From Psychrobacter immobilis (GTDB lineage: Bacteria; Pseudomonadota; Gammaproteobacteria; Pseudomonadales; Moraxellaceae): DNA of 64,000 nucleotides. Positions 1 through 9,004 of the stretch are shown here, one piece after another. The position numbers were made by a program, and so were the translations under genes. Position 1 is the stretch's first letter. Each line of letters starts with the position of its first letter. The DNA lies in assembly GCF_904846225.1 (NCBI RefSeq), contig NZ_CAJGZJ010000007.1, positions 61,381 to 125,380 on the forward strand. The letters are read 5' to 3'. Under the pieces are notes generated by a model, which made no database searches, was not told where the DNA came from, and saw only the letters and a program-made list of their open reading frames with translations.

Positions 1-1029
1 GGTATGACCTGTGTCAATGTGTTGACCGTGCGCGGCGGCCGTGTGTTAGGTGGTAAAAATTATTTCCCTGATGTCGATAGTAGCGAACCGCTCGCAGATA
101 ATTTATCGGCCTTTATTACGTCATTTTATTTTCAGGTGACCGATGATTTGCCTGCAGAGATTATGTTAAGTCATGAGCTGCCTGATCAAAATGCTGTTAG
201 TGAAGCGTTGGCAACGCATTTTGGTAGCAAGGTAGTCATTAAGACTAGCGTGCGCGAACATCGTGCTGAATGGCTGGATTTAGCAAAATTGAACACCAAT
301 AATGCCCTAAAAACCAAGCTAGGTGATTATCTAGAATTGCATGCACGCTTCGGCGCGCTAAAAGATGTGTTGTCCAATGTCACCGACCGAACCATTGATC
401 GGGTTGAGTGTTTTGATATCTCCCATACGATGGGTGAGGCGACCATCGGCAGTTGCGTGGTTTTTGACCAAGGTGGCTCACGTCGACGTGACTATCGCCA
501 ATATGCGATTCATGATATTCAAGGTGGCGATGATTATGCGGCGATGAAGCAAGTATTGACGCGTCGTTATAAAAAACAGCCACTGCCTGATTTATTGCTT
601 ATTGATGGCGGTAAAGGTCAGCTTGGCATCGCCAAAGAAGTGCTAATAGAATTAGGTATCCTTGGTGATACTTTGCTCATCAGTGTGGCAAAAGGCGAAG
701 GACGTAAAGCGGGTCTTGAAGTATTGCACTTTATCGATCATGAGCCACTTGATTTGCCCATGGATAGTAAGGCTTTGCATCTATTGATGCACATTCGTGA
801 CGAGGCGCATCGTTTTGCCATTACTGCCCACCGCAAAAAACGCGATAAGCGCCGTTCGTCATCGGTACTAGAAGTGATTCCGGGACTGGGTGAAAAACGC
901 AGACGTGATCTACTCAATCACTTTGGTGGTATGCAGCAGTTGCTTGGTGCCTCGCAACAAGAGCTGGCAGGCGTGCAAGGCATTGGCCCAATGCTGGCGA
1001 AGACGGTTTATAAAGTGCTTCATGAGTAG
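1..1029 (+). CDS. uvrC: UvrABC excinuclease subunit C, 3' part (cut by window edge)
   Basis: This is the C-terminal part of UvrC, which makes both incisions beside UvrB-marked lesions in nucleotide excision repair. The frame is open from base 1, so the N-terminal GIY-YIG nuclease and UvrB-binding region lie outside the window. The RNase H-like second nuclease domain is visible with its acidic and histidine positions: [10 protein letters not shown] (about bases 410-440), [10 protein letters not shown] (about 592-621) and HIRDEAHR (about 790-813). The last 55 residues form a tandem helix-hairpin-helix DNA-binding domain ([12 protein letters not shown], then [10 protein letters not shown]). The domain order and sequence follow E. 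coli UvrC closely. The downstream gene is convergent, 24 bases away, and I see no clear terminator between them. Confidence 0.96.
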   Translation, partial: GMTCVNVLTVRGGRVLGGKNYFPDVDSSEPLADNLSAFITSFYFQVTDDLPAEIMLSHELPDQNAVSEALATHFGSKVVIKTSVREHRAEWLDLAKLNTNNALKTKLGDYLELHARFGALKDVLSNVTDRTIDRVECFDISHTMGEATIGSCVVFDQGGSRRRDYRQYAIHDIQGGDDYAAMKQVLTRRYKKQPLPDLLLIDGGKGQLGIAKEVLIELGILGDTLLISVAKGEGRKAGLEVLHFIDHEPLDLPMDSKALHLLMHIRDEAHRFAITAHRKKRDKRRSSSVLEVIPGLGEKRRRDLLNHFGGMQQLLGASQQELAGVQGIGPMLAKTVYKVLHE

Positions 1030-1053
1030 GCGGGATGATGCTGTGCCTTGTTT

Positions 1054-1413
1054 CTAAGAGACAAGATATGTGATAGGAAGTGTCACATTGGACCTGACAA
1101 ATTTGTTGTCTTTAGTTGCGGCTTTGAATGTCATTTGACGAGCTTGCCTCATGGCGTGTCGGTCTATAGATTTATAACCGGATGATTTTTTAATATTAAT
1201 ACTGTCAACGGTACCATGTTTATCAATAGACAAGAGCAGTATGACCATGTAGCTTTCTTTGGAAGGTACTCTCCTTAAAATTTGGTTTGGCAAATTGAAA
1301 CTGACTGATTGCAAAATCTCAGGCGCTCTAATGACAGGCTCTGTGTGAGGTAAACTTTGGCAGCCTGTCATAAATGCGAAGAGAAATATCAGTGGTATGT
1401 ATTTCATTGTCAT
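1054..1413 (-). CDS. Small lipoprotein with TonB C-terminal-like domain
   Basis: A 119-residue protein with a lipoprotein signal peptide (hydrophobic stretch then FMTGCQS, Cys at residue 18), so it is probably lipid-anchored. The remainder resembles the TonB C-terminal fold: a strand VILLLSIDKHGTVDSINIKKSSG, given here in pieces as VILLLSIDKHG and VDSINIKKSSG, followed by a DRHAMRQAR helix and a final strand ending in VTLPITYLVS. Such isolated domains occur as energy-transducer-like or periplasmic accessory proteins. There is no proline-rich spacer and no inner-membrane anchor helix, so it is not a complete TonB. It begins 3 bases after the folA stop, which implies co-transcription and probably translational coupling. 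The specific function is unknown. Confidence 0.75.
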   Translation of the reverse strand: MTMKYIPLIFLFAFMTGCQSLPHTEPVIRAPEILQSVSFNLPNQILRRVPSKESYMVILLLSIDKHGTVDSINIKKSSGYKSIDRHAMRQARQMTFKAATKDNKFVRSNVTLPITYLVS

Positions 1414-1416
1414 TTT

Positions 1417-2001
1417 TTAGTTCGCTACACTTTTATAAGTCGTAAATTTAAAACTTAAATCACTTTTTTCATCGTGCATCTGCTCAGATTCATTTGCTAC
1501 TTTAAAGCGATCTGGCAGCTCAGGATAAAATGCATCACCATCCGTAATCTCAGTATCTACGTGGGTCAACTCAATGCGGTCGGTATACATCAGCGCTTCG
1601 CTAAATACCCGCTCACCGCCGATCAACCAAATAGTATCTAGATGCAGACCATGTGCCAAACTTGCAGCATGAGTCAATGCGTCATCCAAATTGTGAACCA
1701 CATGGGCATTCTTATTTCCTGCCAGCCCTTGCTGCTCTGCGTAGTCCATTTGTGTGGTGATGATAAAGTTCACACGCTTTGGTAAAGGCTTGCTGCCCAT
1801 GGACTCAAACGTCTTACGACCCATAATGACGATGCCCTGCATATCACCATTTGAAGCAGTATTTTGCGGATCACGTGTGGTCATCTTTTTAAAATGTTGC
1901 AAGTCTGCTGAGATGTGCCATGGTAGCTCATTGCCTTTACCGATACAGCGATTACTGCTGATGGCAGCGATTTGGGCAACTTCAGTATGGGCATAACTCA
2001 T
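1417..2001 (-). CDS. folA: Dihydrofolate reductase
   Basis: Reduces dihydrofolate to tetrahydrofolate with NADPH, regenerating the folate oxidised by the adjacent thymidylate synthase. The N-terminal motif IGKGNELPWHISADL contains the catalytic acid, D33 (D27 in E. coli). GRKTFESMG binds the cofactor phosphate region and IGGERVFSEAL is the conserved C-terminal loop. At 194 residues it is longer than the usual 160 or so; the extra length includes an insertion of about 14 residues before IVIMGRKTF. An AAGGA ribosome binding site precedes the ATG at the usual distance. Order thyA-folA, 59 bases apart on one strand, is a common proteobacterial arrangement. Confidence 0.96.
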   Translation of the reverse strand: MSYAHTEVAQIAAISSNRCIGKGNELPWHISADLQHFKKMTTRDPQNTASNGDMQGIVIMGRKTFESMGSKPLPKRVNFIITTQMDYAEQQGLAGNKNAHVVHNLDDALTHAASLAHGLHLDTIWLIGGERVFSEALMYTDRIELTHVDTEITDGDAFYPELPDRFKVANESEQMHDEKSDLSFKFTTYKSVAN

Positions 2002-2060
2002 AATGTGTCCTTTTTACTTTCTCTTAAATGAGAGCTATAAACAATTTAAATGGCAAATTT

Positions 2061-2930
2061 TTAAACAGCAACTTTGGCTTTGATAGCAGGATGGGATTCA
2101 TAGTTTTCTACGCTAATGTCTTGGTATTCAAAAGCGAAAATATCTTTAACGTCAGGATTGAGCGCCAATGTTGGCAGCTGATAAAGTGAGCGCGTCAACT
2201 GTAACTCAGCCTGTTCGCGATGGTTTTGATAAATATGACAATCACCACCTGTCCAAACAAATTCACCCACTTCTAGTCCACAAACCTGTGCCACCATATG
2301 AGTCAATAGCGCGTAGCTTGCGATATTAAAAGGCACGCCTAGGAATAAATCTGCTGAGCGCTGATAGAGCTGGCAAGACATCTTATTGTCCGCGACAAAA
2401 AACTGAAATAGTGTATGGCATGGTGGTAGCGCCACTTGCTCGGCTTCGCCCGGATTCCAACCCGATACAATCAAGCGTCGAGAGTTAGGATTGCTCTTTA
2501 TTTGTTCAATAATTTGTGCAATTTGATCGACGCCATCACTGTTGTAGCTGCCATCGTCATGTTTAGTCGCGCCATAATTACGCCATTGATGACCATAAAC
2601 AGGGCCTAAGTCACCCGCAGGACGTTTGAAGCGCGCGGTTTGTTCTGCCGTTGCCCATTCATTCCAGATACGCACGCCATTTTGTTGTAGATAATCGACG
2701 TGAGTACTGCCACTCAAAAACCATAACAGCTCATAGGCAATAGATTTAAAGTGAACTTTTTTGGTCGTTAACAGGGGAAAGCCAGCCGCTAAGTCAAAAC
2801 GTAGCTGAGCGCCAAAATGGCTCAGCGTTCCCGTACCAGTACGATCACCTTTTTCGGTACCGTTATCTAGAACGTGGCGCAGCAAATCAAGATACCCTTG
2901 CTCATTATTACTTTGATTACTATTGATCAT
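2061..2930 (-). CDS. thyA: Thymidylate synthase
   Basis: Converts dUMP to dTMP using methylene-tetrahydrofolate. The catalytic cysteine is C171 in [11 protein letters not shown]. Other hallmarks are the N-terminal phosphate loop GDRTGTGT, the FPLLTTKKV strand, [20 protein letters not shown] and the C-terminal [10 protein letters not shown]. The 289-residue length exceeds E. coli ThyA (264) because of a serine-, histidine- and asparagine-rich loop just after WRNYGA and an extended N terminus. It lies between lgt (upstream, about 150 bases) and folA (downstream) on the same strand, the classic lgt-thyA-folA neighbourhood. Confidence 0.97.
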   Translation of the reverse strand: MINSNQSNNEQGYLDLLRHVLDNGTEKGDRTGTGTLSHFGAQLRFDLAAGFPLLTTKKVHFKSIAYELLWFLSGSTHVDYLQQNGVRIWNEWATAEQTARFKRPAGDLGPVYGHQWRNYGATKHDDGSYNSDGVDQIAQIIEQIKSNPNSRRLIVSGWNPGEAEQVALPPCHTLFQFFVADNKMSCQLYQRSADLFLGVPFNIASYALLTHMVAQVCGLEVGEFVWTGGDCHIYQNHREQAELQLTRSLYQLPTLALNPDVKDIFAFEYQDISVENYESHPAIKAKVAV

Positions 2931-3080
2931 AAAATGCTCTTTATTTACTGCTGATAGCGCCTACAGACTAGGTTGGTAATCGCCATAGACACTATCATTA
3001 TTGAAGGTATTACTAGAATAAGCATTGTGATAGCTCACTCTATTATTCAAGTGGTCAATCATACTATGGGGAGCGTGGCC

Positions 3081-3965
3081 TTAATAAGCCGCTTGCTTAC
3101 CCCAATCGTAGATACCGCGTTTGTAAGCGTAACCGATCAAAAACAGACCGATAATAATCATCGGGGCGCTTAACATCTGGCCTTTAGTCATCCACCCTAA
3201 AAAAATGAATCCTTGGTCGACATCTGGTTGACGGAAAAACTCAATGATAAAGCGGCTAAAACCGTAACCTAGCATAAAGACACCGGTGACTGCCATACGT
3301 GGACGGGGTTTGGATGAGTACCACCATAAAAAGAGAAACAACAGCAGCCCTTCGGCAAATGCTTCATACAATTGCGACGGATGACGAGGCAACAAATACT
3401 GTCCATTAACCTCAGTCATAATCTCCTGTAACGCAGGATTGGCTTGTAGTTGCTGCACATCAAAGTTGGCGGCCTGAGGAAAATATGTGAGCCAATTATA
3501 GCCACCGTCAGAGACGCGTCCCCATAGCTCACCATTGATATAGTTACCAATACGCCCAAATAATAAACCAGTTGGTACGCAGGGAACGATGAAATCGAGC
3601 ACTTGAAAGGGTGTCTTTTTATATTTACGGGCAAAATATAACATGCCCAGCATCACACCAATCAAGCCGCCATGGAAAGACATACCGCCTTCCCAAACTT
3701 TGAAAAGATAAGCGGGGTTTTGCAACAGTTCACCGAATTGATAAAACAAGACATAACCAACGCGACCACCTAAAATGACACCAAGTGCGCCATAAAAGAC
3801 CAAGTCGGATACCATATCTGTCGTCCAGTTATCGCGTTTGCTGCTGCGATACCAAGCCAATCCGTAAGCTGCGGCAAATGCCAGCAGATACATCAAACCA
3901 TACCAGTGCACTTGAACTGGACCCAAGGACAGCGCCACGGGATCGTACTGAGGGTGAATCATCAT
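3081..3965 (-). CDS. lgt: Prolipoprotein diacylglyceryl transferase
   Basis: Inner-membrane enzyme that transfers diacylglycerol from phosphatidylglycerol to the lipobox cysteine of prolipoproteins, the first step of lipoprotein maturation. About seven hydrophobic segments are visible. The family signature is present as FGRIGNYINGELWGR, and the conserved segment WEGGMSFHGGLIG contains the functionally important histidine. HPSQLYEAFAEG is another conserved stretch. The 294-residue length is normal. The last step of the same pathway, Lnt, is encoded at 45.4 kb, and several lipoprotein substrates are encoded in this window. The start is an ATG-ATG pair; the first is used here, without a strong ribosome binding site. 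Confidence 0.96.
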   Translation of the reverse strand: MMIHPQYDPVALSLGPVQVHWYGLMYLLAFAAAYGLAWYRSSKRDNWTTDMVSDLVFYGALGVILGGRVGYVLFYQFGELLQNPAYLFKVWEGGMSFHGGLIGVMLGMLYFARKYKKTPFQVLDFIVPCVPTGLLFGRIGNYINGELWGRVSDGGYNWLTYFPQAANFDVQQLQANPALQEIMTEVNGQYLLPRHPSQLYEAFAEGLLLFLFLWWYSSKPRPRMAVTGVFMLGYGFSRFIIEFFRQPDVDQGFIFLGWMTKGQMLSAPMIIIGLFLIGYAYKRGIYDWGKQAAY

Positions 3966-4139
3966 AAGGGCATCATAAATTTCATAATAAGATGCCGCTC
4001 ATGATAGCAAAAATAGCTTCTTAGGCATACTATATTACTGTCAGGCTTATTTGATCGTTATCTTTGACCTAGCGCCAGATACCTTAAGCTTGTACTGGAC
4101 AGCAATATTAATGGATTAATACTATTTTGAGGAATGGAC

Positions 4140-5798
4140 ATGCCAGCTTATCTATTCAAACTATCAATGTTGACTGAGAGCAATCATTGCAAAAAGCTGA
4201 ATGAGCCACGATTGAAAAAATCGATTGTCTCACTGGGTCTATTCAGTTTTGCAGCTTTGAATGTTATGACTGCCCAAGCGGCGATAAGCAATATTGAAAA
4301 AATTACCGTTTATCAAGGCTTAGCCAGTGTGACACGCACGCTACCTATTAATGGTAGTGGGGAGCAGACGCTTGTTTTTTCGTGTTTATCGCCGTCCATT
4401 GATAAAGATAGTATCAGCGTGCAAGCAGCTGATAAGGTGAATGTGGGCGAAGTCAGTATCGAATCCTTGAGTGGTGAGCAGGCCGCTCAATGCCGCTATC
4501 AAGGCGAGGCCAAAGTACAGGTGCAGCAAAATTCTTTGGCTTATATCACCGCAGAATTAGAAGCAGCACGATTAGCCAAAGCGTATTTGCAAAATCTGAC
4601 TAAAGTCACGCAAATGAATACCGATGGCAGTGTTGCTAATCAGGCACGCGATATAGAAACGCAAGCTGCAAATATTAATAAAAGAATTTTGGATATTCAG
4701 CAACGCCAAGCTCGCGCGCAAGAGCAGCTTAATCAGCTGGTCGCAGGTAGCGATACTTCAACCTATAATAGTGTGACGCAAGTTAGCGTACGTACTGCTA
4801 GTCGCTTGCCAAGCTCGCTTAAGCTACATTATCAAGTGCGCGGTGCAGGGTGGGAACCGACTTATCAAGCCCGTCTGAATACTGAAACTCAGCAGTTGAG
4901 TATGATCGCCTCTGCCGTGATTGCGCAGCAAACTGGAGAAAATTGGACGAATGTGCCACTCACATTGAGCACCGTTAACCCCAATCAAAACACCACTAGC
5001 CAGTTGCCCATTGTTCAGCGCTTATCATTATATGAAGAAAATAAAGAGGGCGAATATGCTGCACCACCAATGATGGAAGATGCTCCTGCCATGGATATAT
5101 CTGCAAAAACACGCTATGCCAGCAGCGACTCTCAAGCCAATATGGCACCCCTGCCTAGCTTTACAGTGAGCAGCCAAAACAAAAACGGCATTACTGAATA
5201 TAAGTTGCCGCAGCGTATCAGTATTCCAAGCGATGGCAGACGAGTAAGCACGGTAATTGATGAACAATCGGGTAGTAGCAAGCTTTGGCTACGGAGTACG
5301 CCAAGTGTAGAAACAGCCGCTTATTGGTATGCGTCAGCGCCGTTTTTGACATCGTCTTGGGTTGATGGTTCTCTACAGCTGTACCGCGATGATAACTATG
5401 TGGGTCAGTCACGCTATGATTATCAAACTTTAAAAGAGCAAGGTATTGGCTTTGGCATCGATCCCAATATATTGGTCAAAAAATTAATCGATGAAGACAA
5501 GCAGGGTGATAAAGGCGTATTCAATCGACAACAGAAACTAACGACCACGCAATCCTATCAATTTACCAATCAGCACAAACGTGGCGTGCATTTGCAAGTA
5601 TTAGGCAGTGAGCCTATCAGCCGCGACGACAGTGTAAAAGTAGCAGTCACGCATACGCCGCCAGTGACTGAGCGGGACTGGAATGACAATCAAGGTATGG
5701 TCGCTTGGGAATTTGACATGCCGAGTCAAAAGTCACAAGTGCTACAGTCTACCTATCAAGTTATTTACCCTGCCGATAAAAAGTTAAATACCGACTAA
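4140..5798 (+). CDS. Exported DUF4139/DUF4140 (MuiA-type) protein
   Basis: Protein of the mucoidy inhibitor A (MuiA) type, a family of unknown biochemical role. After a positively charged N terminus and hydrophobic segment (VSLGLFSFAALNVMTAQAA) comes a probable signal peptidase I site, so export to the periplasm or envelope is likely. The mature N terminus (EKITVYQGLASVTRTLP) matches the DUF4140 strand pattern. A coiled-coil segment rich in Ala, Gln and Arg follows, then a DUF4139 beta-rich domain (LKLHYQVRGAGWEPTYQARL). The start at 4140 is preferred over the ATG at 4134 because a GAGGA sits about six bases before 4140 but touches 4134. It is transcribed divergently from lgt. Confidence 0.8.
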   Translation: MPAYLFKLSMLTESNHCKKLNEPRLKKSIVSLGLFSFAALNVMTAQAAISNIEKITVYQGLASVTRTLPINGSGEQTLVFSCLSPSIDKDSISVQAADKVNVGEVSIESLSGEQAAQCRYQGEAKVQVQQNSLAYITAELEAARLAKAYLQNLTKVTQMNTDGSVANQARDIETQAANINKRILDIQQRQARAQEQLNQLVAGSDTSTYNSVTQVSVRTASRLPSSLKLHYQVRGAGWEPTYQARLNTETQQLSMIASAVIAQQTGENWTNVPLTLSTVNPNQNTTSQLPIVQRLSLYEENKEGEYAAPPMMEDAPAMDISAKTRYASSDSQANMAPLPSFTVSSQNKNGITEYKLPQRISIPSDGRRVSTVIDEQSGSSKLWLRSTPSVETAAYWYASAPFLTSSWVDGSLQLYRDDNYVGQSRYDYQTLKEQGIGFGIDPNILVKKLIDEDKQGDKGVFNRQQKLTTTQSYQFTNQHKRGVHLQVLGSEPISRDDSVKVAVTHTPPVTERDWNDNQGMVAWEFDMPSQKSQVLQSTYQVIYPADKKLNTD

Positions 5799-5835
5799 AA
5801 GACACACTCTCATCATATAAAATTCAAGGAAGTCT

Positions 5836-6639
5836 ATGTGTATTATCGCCATTGCCTGGCAGTTGTTTGATGAATTACCACTAGTGCTATTGTCTAATCG
5901 TGATGAGTTTTTGCAGCGTCCGACTGATTCATTACACCAATGGCAGGACAAGCCTATTTATGCTGGCCGTGACAGTCAAAGCGGTGGCACTTGGCTAGGG
6001 GTTCACCGAGAGGCGGGTGCGGATTTGTATCAAAAAAACGGACGCTGGGCCGCGGTATTAAACTTTCGTGATGGCGTGCAGGCAAGTAGCAATGAGCGCT
6101 CACGAGGAGCATTGGTTACGGATTTTTTGACCAGTGCAATGAGTCCGATGGCGTTTGCACGGCAGATTGATTTGCAAAATTATGCTGGTTTTAACCTCAT
6201 TATCGGCGATGCGGCGCAAGCGGTCATCGTCAATAATCGTGGCCATGCACCCACCGCGTTGTACGCAGGGCTGCATGTGATATCTAATGGTCAACCGGAG
6301 GAGAGTTGGTTCAAAACTGAGCGTTTGCGTGGTCGGTTACGCCAAGAAGTGCTGCCACTGATTGCTGAAAATAACTCACCTGAATATTGGCAACAGGTAG
6401 CCTTTGATGTGTTATCGGACAATACTCAAGCCCCAGCGGACAATTTACCTGATACTGGCATGAGTACAGATATTGAGCAGACACTGTCATCTGTTTATAT
6501 CGAGCCCTTTGCTTTTGGTAAGTTGGCACAGAATGTACCAACTTACGGGACGCGCACCCAAAGTATTCTAACCTTGCGTAGAGACAGTCATATAGACTCA
6601 AATATCACGGCCGATATCACCAGTCGAGAATGCGATTAA
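5836..6639 (+). CDS. NRDE/TANGO2-family protein
   Basis: Begins MCIIAIAW, and the NRDE motif family signature LLSNRDEFLQRP follows at about residues 19-30. Cys2, exposed after removal of the initiator methionine, is in the position of the N-terminal nucleophile proposed for this family. GGTWLGVHREAG and AAVLNFRDG are further conserved stretches, and TYGTRTQSILTL is the conserved C-terminal segment. The family (TANGO2 in eukaryotes) has been linked to haem or lipid handling, but no reaction is firmly established. An AGGAAG ribosome binding site precedes the ATG. It starts 37 bases after the DUF4139 gene and may be co-transcribed with it. Confidence 0.85.
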   Translation: MCIIAIAWQLFDELPLVLLSNRDEFLQRPTDSLHQWQDKPIYAGRDSQSGGTWLGVHREAGADLYQKNGRWAAVLNFRDGVQASSNERSRGALVTDFLTSAMSPMAFARQIDLQNYAGFNLIIGDAAQAVIVNNRGHAPTALYAGLHVISNGQPEESWFKTERLRGRLRQEVLPLIAENNSPEYWQQVAFDVLSDNTQAPADNLPDTGMSTDIEQTLSSVYIEPFAFGKLAQNVPTYGTRTQSILTLRRDSHIDSNITADITSRECD

Positions 6640-6657
6640 CTTTTAAATTGATTGCAA

Positions 6658-6833
6658 CTAGGGCATGTCATCAATTAGCACACTTAATCATTTAGTGGTC
6701 TTAAAATGGCTAAATTTTGCCAAACATCGTCAAATAACTGGTTAATATCTCGATATTATCTGCGCTATTTTCCTTATTTGACTGCAATTTATCTCATTTT
6801 AAGCCTCACAATCTAAATGATGACACGCCCTAG
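6658..6833 (+). mobile_element. MITE-like foldback repeat, copy A (best preserved)
   Basis: A 176-base non-coding element with near-perfect terminal inverted repeats. The left end reads CTAGGGCATGTCATCA and the right end, read on the minus strand, CTAGGGCGTGTCATCA; over 21 bases only two differ. Both ends are bounded by TA inside CTAG, consistent with TA target duplication. Inside, GGCTAAATTTTGCC and CGTCAAATA are mirrored by TTTGACTGCAATTTATC, and the centre AATATCTCGATATT is itself a palindrome, so the whole element can fold back. Further copies are at 8762, 21340 and 49590, a half copy at 28526 and an ends-only remnant at 35624. No transposase is encoded here. It lies between NRDE and the rppH terminator. 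Confidence 0.85.
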
Positions 6834-6840
6834 CGTCCAT

Positions 6841-6893
6841 AAAAAAATGTCCACGATAATGACTAAAACTGCTAGCGATTATCGTAGACATTT
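6841..6893 (-). terminator. Probable terminator of rppH
   Basis: Inverted repeat of 16 bases (6845-6860 with 6878-6893, one G-U pair) with a 17-base loop. On the minus strand the stem is followed by a run of T residues, so it would end rppH transcripts. Confidence 0.65.
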
Positions 6894-6944
6894 ATTATTG
6901 CACTAATATTTATTGAGCTAGTATTGAACTAAAAATCGAGCGAC

Positions 6945-7466
6945 TTATTCCACCAATAAATGGTTATCTTGTTTAGGAATAATCAGCTCTTGTTTTAGGG
7001 GGAGTTCACGCACTAGTTCCTGCAAAGCACGACGGTACACCCCGCGTTTAAAGTGAATCACTTGTCCGAGAGGATACCAGTAGCTGACCCACTGCCAGTG
7101 GTCAAACTCCGGTTTTCCTTCATCAAAGTGAATATGTTGGGTATTCGGCTCATCTAAGCGTAGCAAAAACCATTTTTGTTTTTGCCCAATACACAAAGGA
7201 TATTGTCCATGACGCACATAGCGTTTTGGTAGACGATAACGCAACCAATCTTGCGTCACTGCCAATAAATCCACATGACGCGGATGTAAGCCGACCTCTT
7301 CCCAGAGCTCGCGATACATCGCATCCATCGGCGTCTCCCCGCGGTCGATACCACCTTGCGGAAACTGCCAAGCGTTGTGACCAATACGTTTCGCCCACAG
7401 TACTTGCCCTTGTGTATTTGCCAAGATGATGCCGACATTGGCGCGAAAGCCGTCTGCATCTATCAT
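6945..7466 (-). CDS. rppH: RNA pyrophosphohydrolase (Nudix)
   Basis: Removes pyrophosphate from the 5' end of mRNA, starting RNase E-dependent decay. The Nudix box is complete: G38, E44, then R52-E53-L-W-E56-E57-V-G59. The N terminus [15 protein letters not shown] is the typical RppH start, and the stretches [13 protein letters not shown] and [17 protein letters not shown] are family hallmarks. Its 173 residues match the usual length of about 160-176. It stands alone, with about 440 gene-free bases upstream and its own terminator. Confidence 0.95.
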   Translation of the reverse strand: MIDADGFRANVGIILANTQGQVLWAKRIGHNAWQFPQGGIDRGETPMDAMYRELWEEVGLHPRHVDLLAVTQDWLRYRLPKRYVRHGQYPLCIGQKQKWFLLRLDEPNTQHIHFDEGKPEFDHWQWVSYWYPLGQVIHFKRGVYRRALQELVRELPLKQELIIPKQDNHLLVE

Positions 7467-7910
7467 GACTAAACCTTTTTAATTTGTTTAAAACATCGCT
7501 TATTTAGACAGGATATTGTGATAGCAATCATAGTTATTATAAGGTGACGACTATCGATATCAGGTAAAAACAAGATTCATTACCGTTATTAAACCAAGAA
7601 ACAAGCAAAATGTGTAACAGTATTTTGCTATAAAATGTTTCACGACTTTTACTGTTTAAAATCAGTAAGTTATAATTAGACTTTTGTAAGTTTTTTTAGA
7701 AGATTCTACGATGGAGATAGGTTATTGTTAGAACATAGGTTTGATAAATGCCCAATAAATTACCTGTGAACTGTTATTTATGAAAAGTAGCTTATTAAAA
7801 AACACTGGCGTTATAAAACCTCGCTTTGGCTTATGCTACACTAGGCAAACTGTGTATATTTCAGAAAATAAAAATAGGCAACGTGCCCATTGATATGAGG
7901 ACAATCTAAG
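7467..7910. other. Gene-free divergent region rppH/osmC-like
   Basis: About 440 AT-rich bases between two divergent genes, so promoters for both must lie here. I see an 8-base inverted repeat (AGCAAAAT at 7604-7611 with ATTTTGCT at 7622-7629) without a clear role. A possible extended -10 (TGCTACACT, 7834-7842) lies upstream of the OsmC gene but lacks a good -35. I find no reading frame, tRNA or repeat-family copy. Confidence 0.5.
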
Positions 7911-8324
7911 ATGTCAGAATCAAAAGCAAGCGTTACATGGCAAGAAAATAAAGCCTTTATGGGCATATCACCATCAGGACATAACGTTCAAATCGATGCT
8001 GATAAAGAAAAAGGTGCAAGCCCAATGGAGCTGATCCTGCTAGGGCTAGGTGGTTGTGCGAGCTACGATGTGGTAGCGATTTTGCAAAAGTCACGTCAAG
8101 AAGTGACAGACGTGCGTTGTGAGCTGACAGCACAGCGAGCCGAAACCGTACCAGCGGTATATACTGATATTCACATGCACTTTGTTGTAACGGGTCAAGA
8201 TATTAAAGACAAGCAAGTTGAAAAGGCCATTCATTTATCAGCAGAAAAATACTGCTCGGCCAGTCGAATGCTGGTGCAAGGCGGCGTAAATATCACTCAT
8301 GATTTTGAAGTTATCGCAGGGTAG
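7911..8324 (+). CDS. OsmC-family protein (YhfA-like)
   Basis: A 137-residue OsmC/Ohr-superfamily protein. Members with both cysteines act as thiol peroxidases on organic hydroperoxides. The first cysteine is in LLGLGGCASYDVVAIL (about residue 47) and the second in AEKYCSASRML (about residue 113), the expected pair. It starts with MSESKASVTW and lacks the extra N-terminal strand of OsmC proper, which fits the YhfA-like branch. GAGGA precedes the ATG. The MAPEG gene begins 14 bases after its stop, so the two probably form a transcription unit connected with lipid peroxide or glutathione chemistry; that link is inference. Confidence 0.85.
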   Translation: MSESKASVTWQENKAFMGISPSGHNVQIDADKEKGASPMELILLGLGGCASYDVVAILQKSRQEVTDVRCELTAQRAETVPAVYTDIHMHFVVTGQDIKDKQVEKAIHLSAEKYCSASRMLVQGGVNITHDFEVIAG

Positions 8325-8338
8325 GGGCAAAGATACTA

Positions 8339-8764
8339 ATGAATGCAATCTTTGGATTGGTCTCTGATACAGCCGCGTCAGCAATTTGGGCAATGGTAAT
8401 AGCAAGTTTACTACCATGGGCGGCATCAATCGTTGCAAAAGTATCTGGCGGCTTTAAGGTCAGAAATAATGCGCATCCTCGCGATTTTTTGCAAGGTATG
8501 ACAGGAGTAGCGGCACGTGCTAATGCCGCTCAGCAAAATAGCTACGAGACGTTGCCCATATTTTTGGCAGCAGTATTAGCGGCGATGTTGTTCTTTGTAC
8601 CGCAACTGATTATCAATACATTGGCTTGGCTATATGTGCTGACACGCGTGGGTTATTGCGCCGCTTACATCACCAACTTGGCAACGTTTCGCTCCATTCT
8701 CTGGGTATTATCGATGGCTTGTTGTTTAATGTTGTTTTATTTAACGATTCGAATGAGCGTTTAA
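8339..8764 (+). CDS. MAPEG-family membrane protein
   Basis: A 141-residue protein with four hydrophobic segments (about residues 10-30, 65-85, 90-110 and 120-138). The loop NAHPRDFLQGMTGVAARANAAQQN, quoted here as HPRDFLQ and ARANAAQQNSYETLP, matches the bacterial MAPEG family (membrane-associated eicosanoid and glutathione metabolism). Bacterial members are largely uncharacterised; some are glutathione transferases. It follows the OsmC gene by 14 bases. Its TAA stop overlaps the left terminus of a MITE-like element, so the element borders or supplies the end of the reading frame. Confidence 0.85.
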   Translation: MNAIFGLVSDTAASAIWAMVIASLLPWAASIVAKVSGGFKVRNNAHPRDFLQGMTGVAARANAAQQNSYETLPIFLAAVLAAMLFFVPQLIINTLAWLYVLTRVGYCAAYITNLATFRSILWVLSMACCLMLFYLTIRMSV

Positions 8765-8934
8765 GGCGTATCCTCAATTCAAGCAATCATATTTAAATGG
8801 GCTAAAAATGGTTAAATTTTTCCAAACATCGTCAAATAGCTGATTAATATCTCGATATGATTTGCGCTATTTTCCTCGTTTGACGGCAGTTTATCTCATT
8901 TTTATAATCATTTTTAAAATAAGGAAACGCCCTA
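8762..8934 (+). mobile_element. MITE-like foldback repeat, copy B
   Basis: About 173 bases sharing the core of copy A (GGTTAAATTTTTCCAAACATCG, in shorter pieces GGTTAAATTTTTCC and AAACATCGTCAAATAGCTG; then AATATCTCGATATGATTTGC and CGTTTGACGGCAG). Left end TAAGGCGTATCCTCAATT; right end on the minus strand TAGGGCGTTTCCTTATTT. The left TA is part of the MAPEG stop codon. Confidence 0.8.
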
Positions 8935-9004
8935 GCATTAAATATTTATAACTGTTGTTTTTTTTAATATACCATCATCTTTTTAAAATAAAAGCAGTTG
9001 GTTA

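Noticed and set aside
2973..3173. Plus-strand frame between thyA and lgt
   Set aside because: It runs into the lgt coding region, has repetitive Ile/Val composition and no ribosome binding site.
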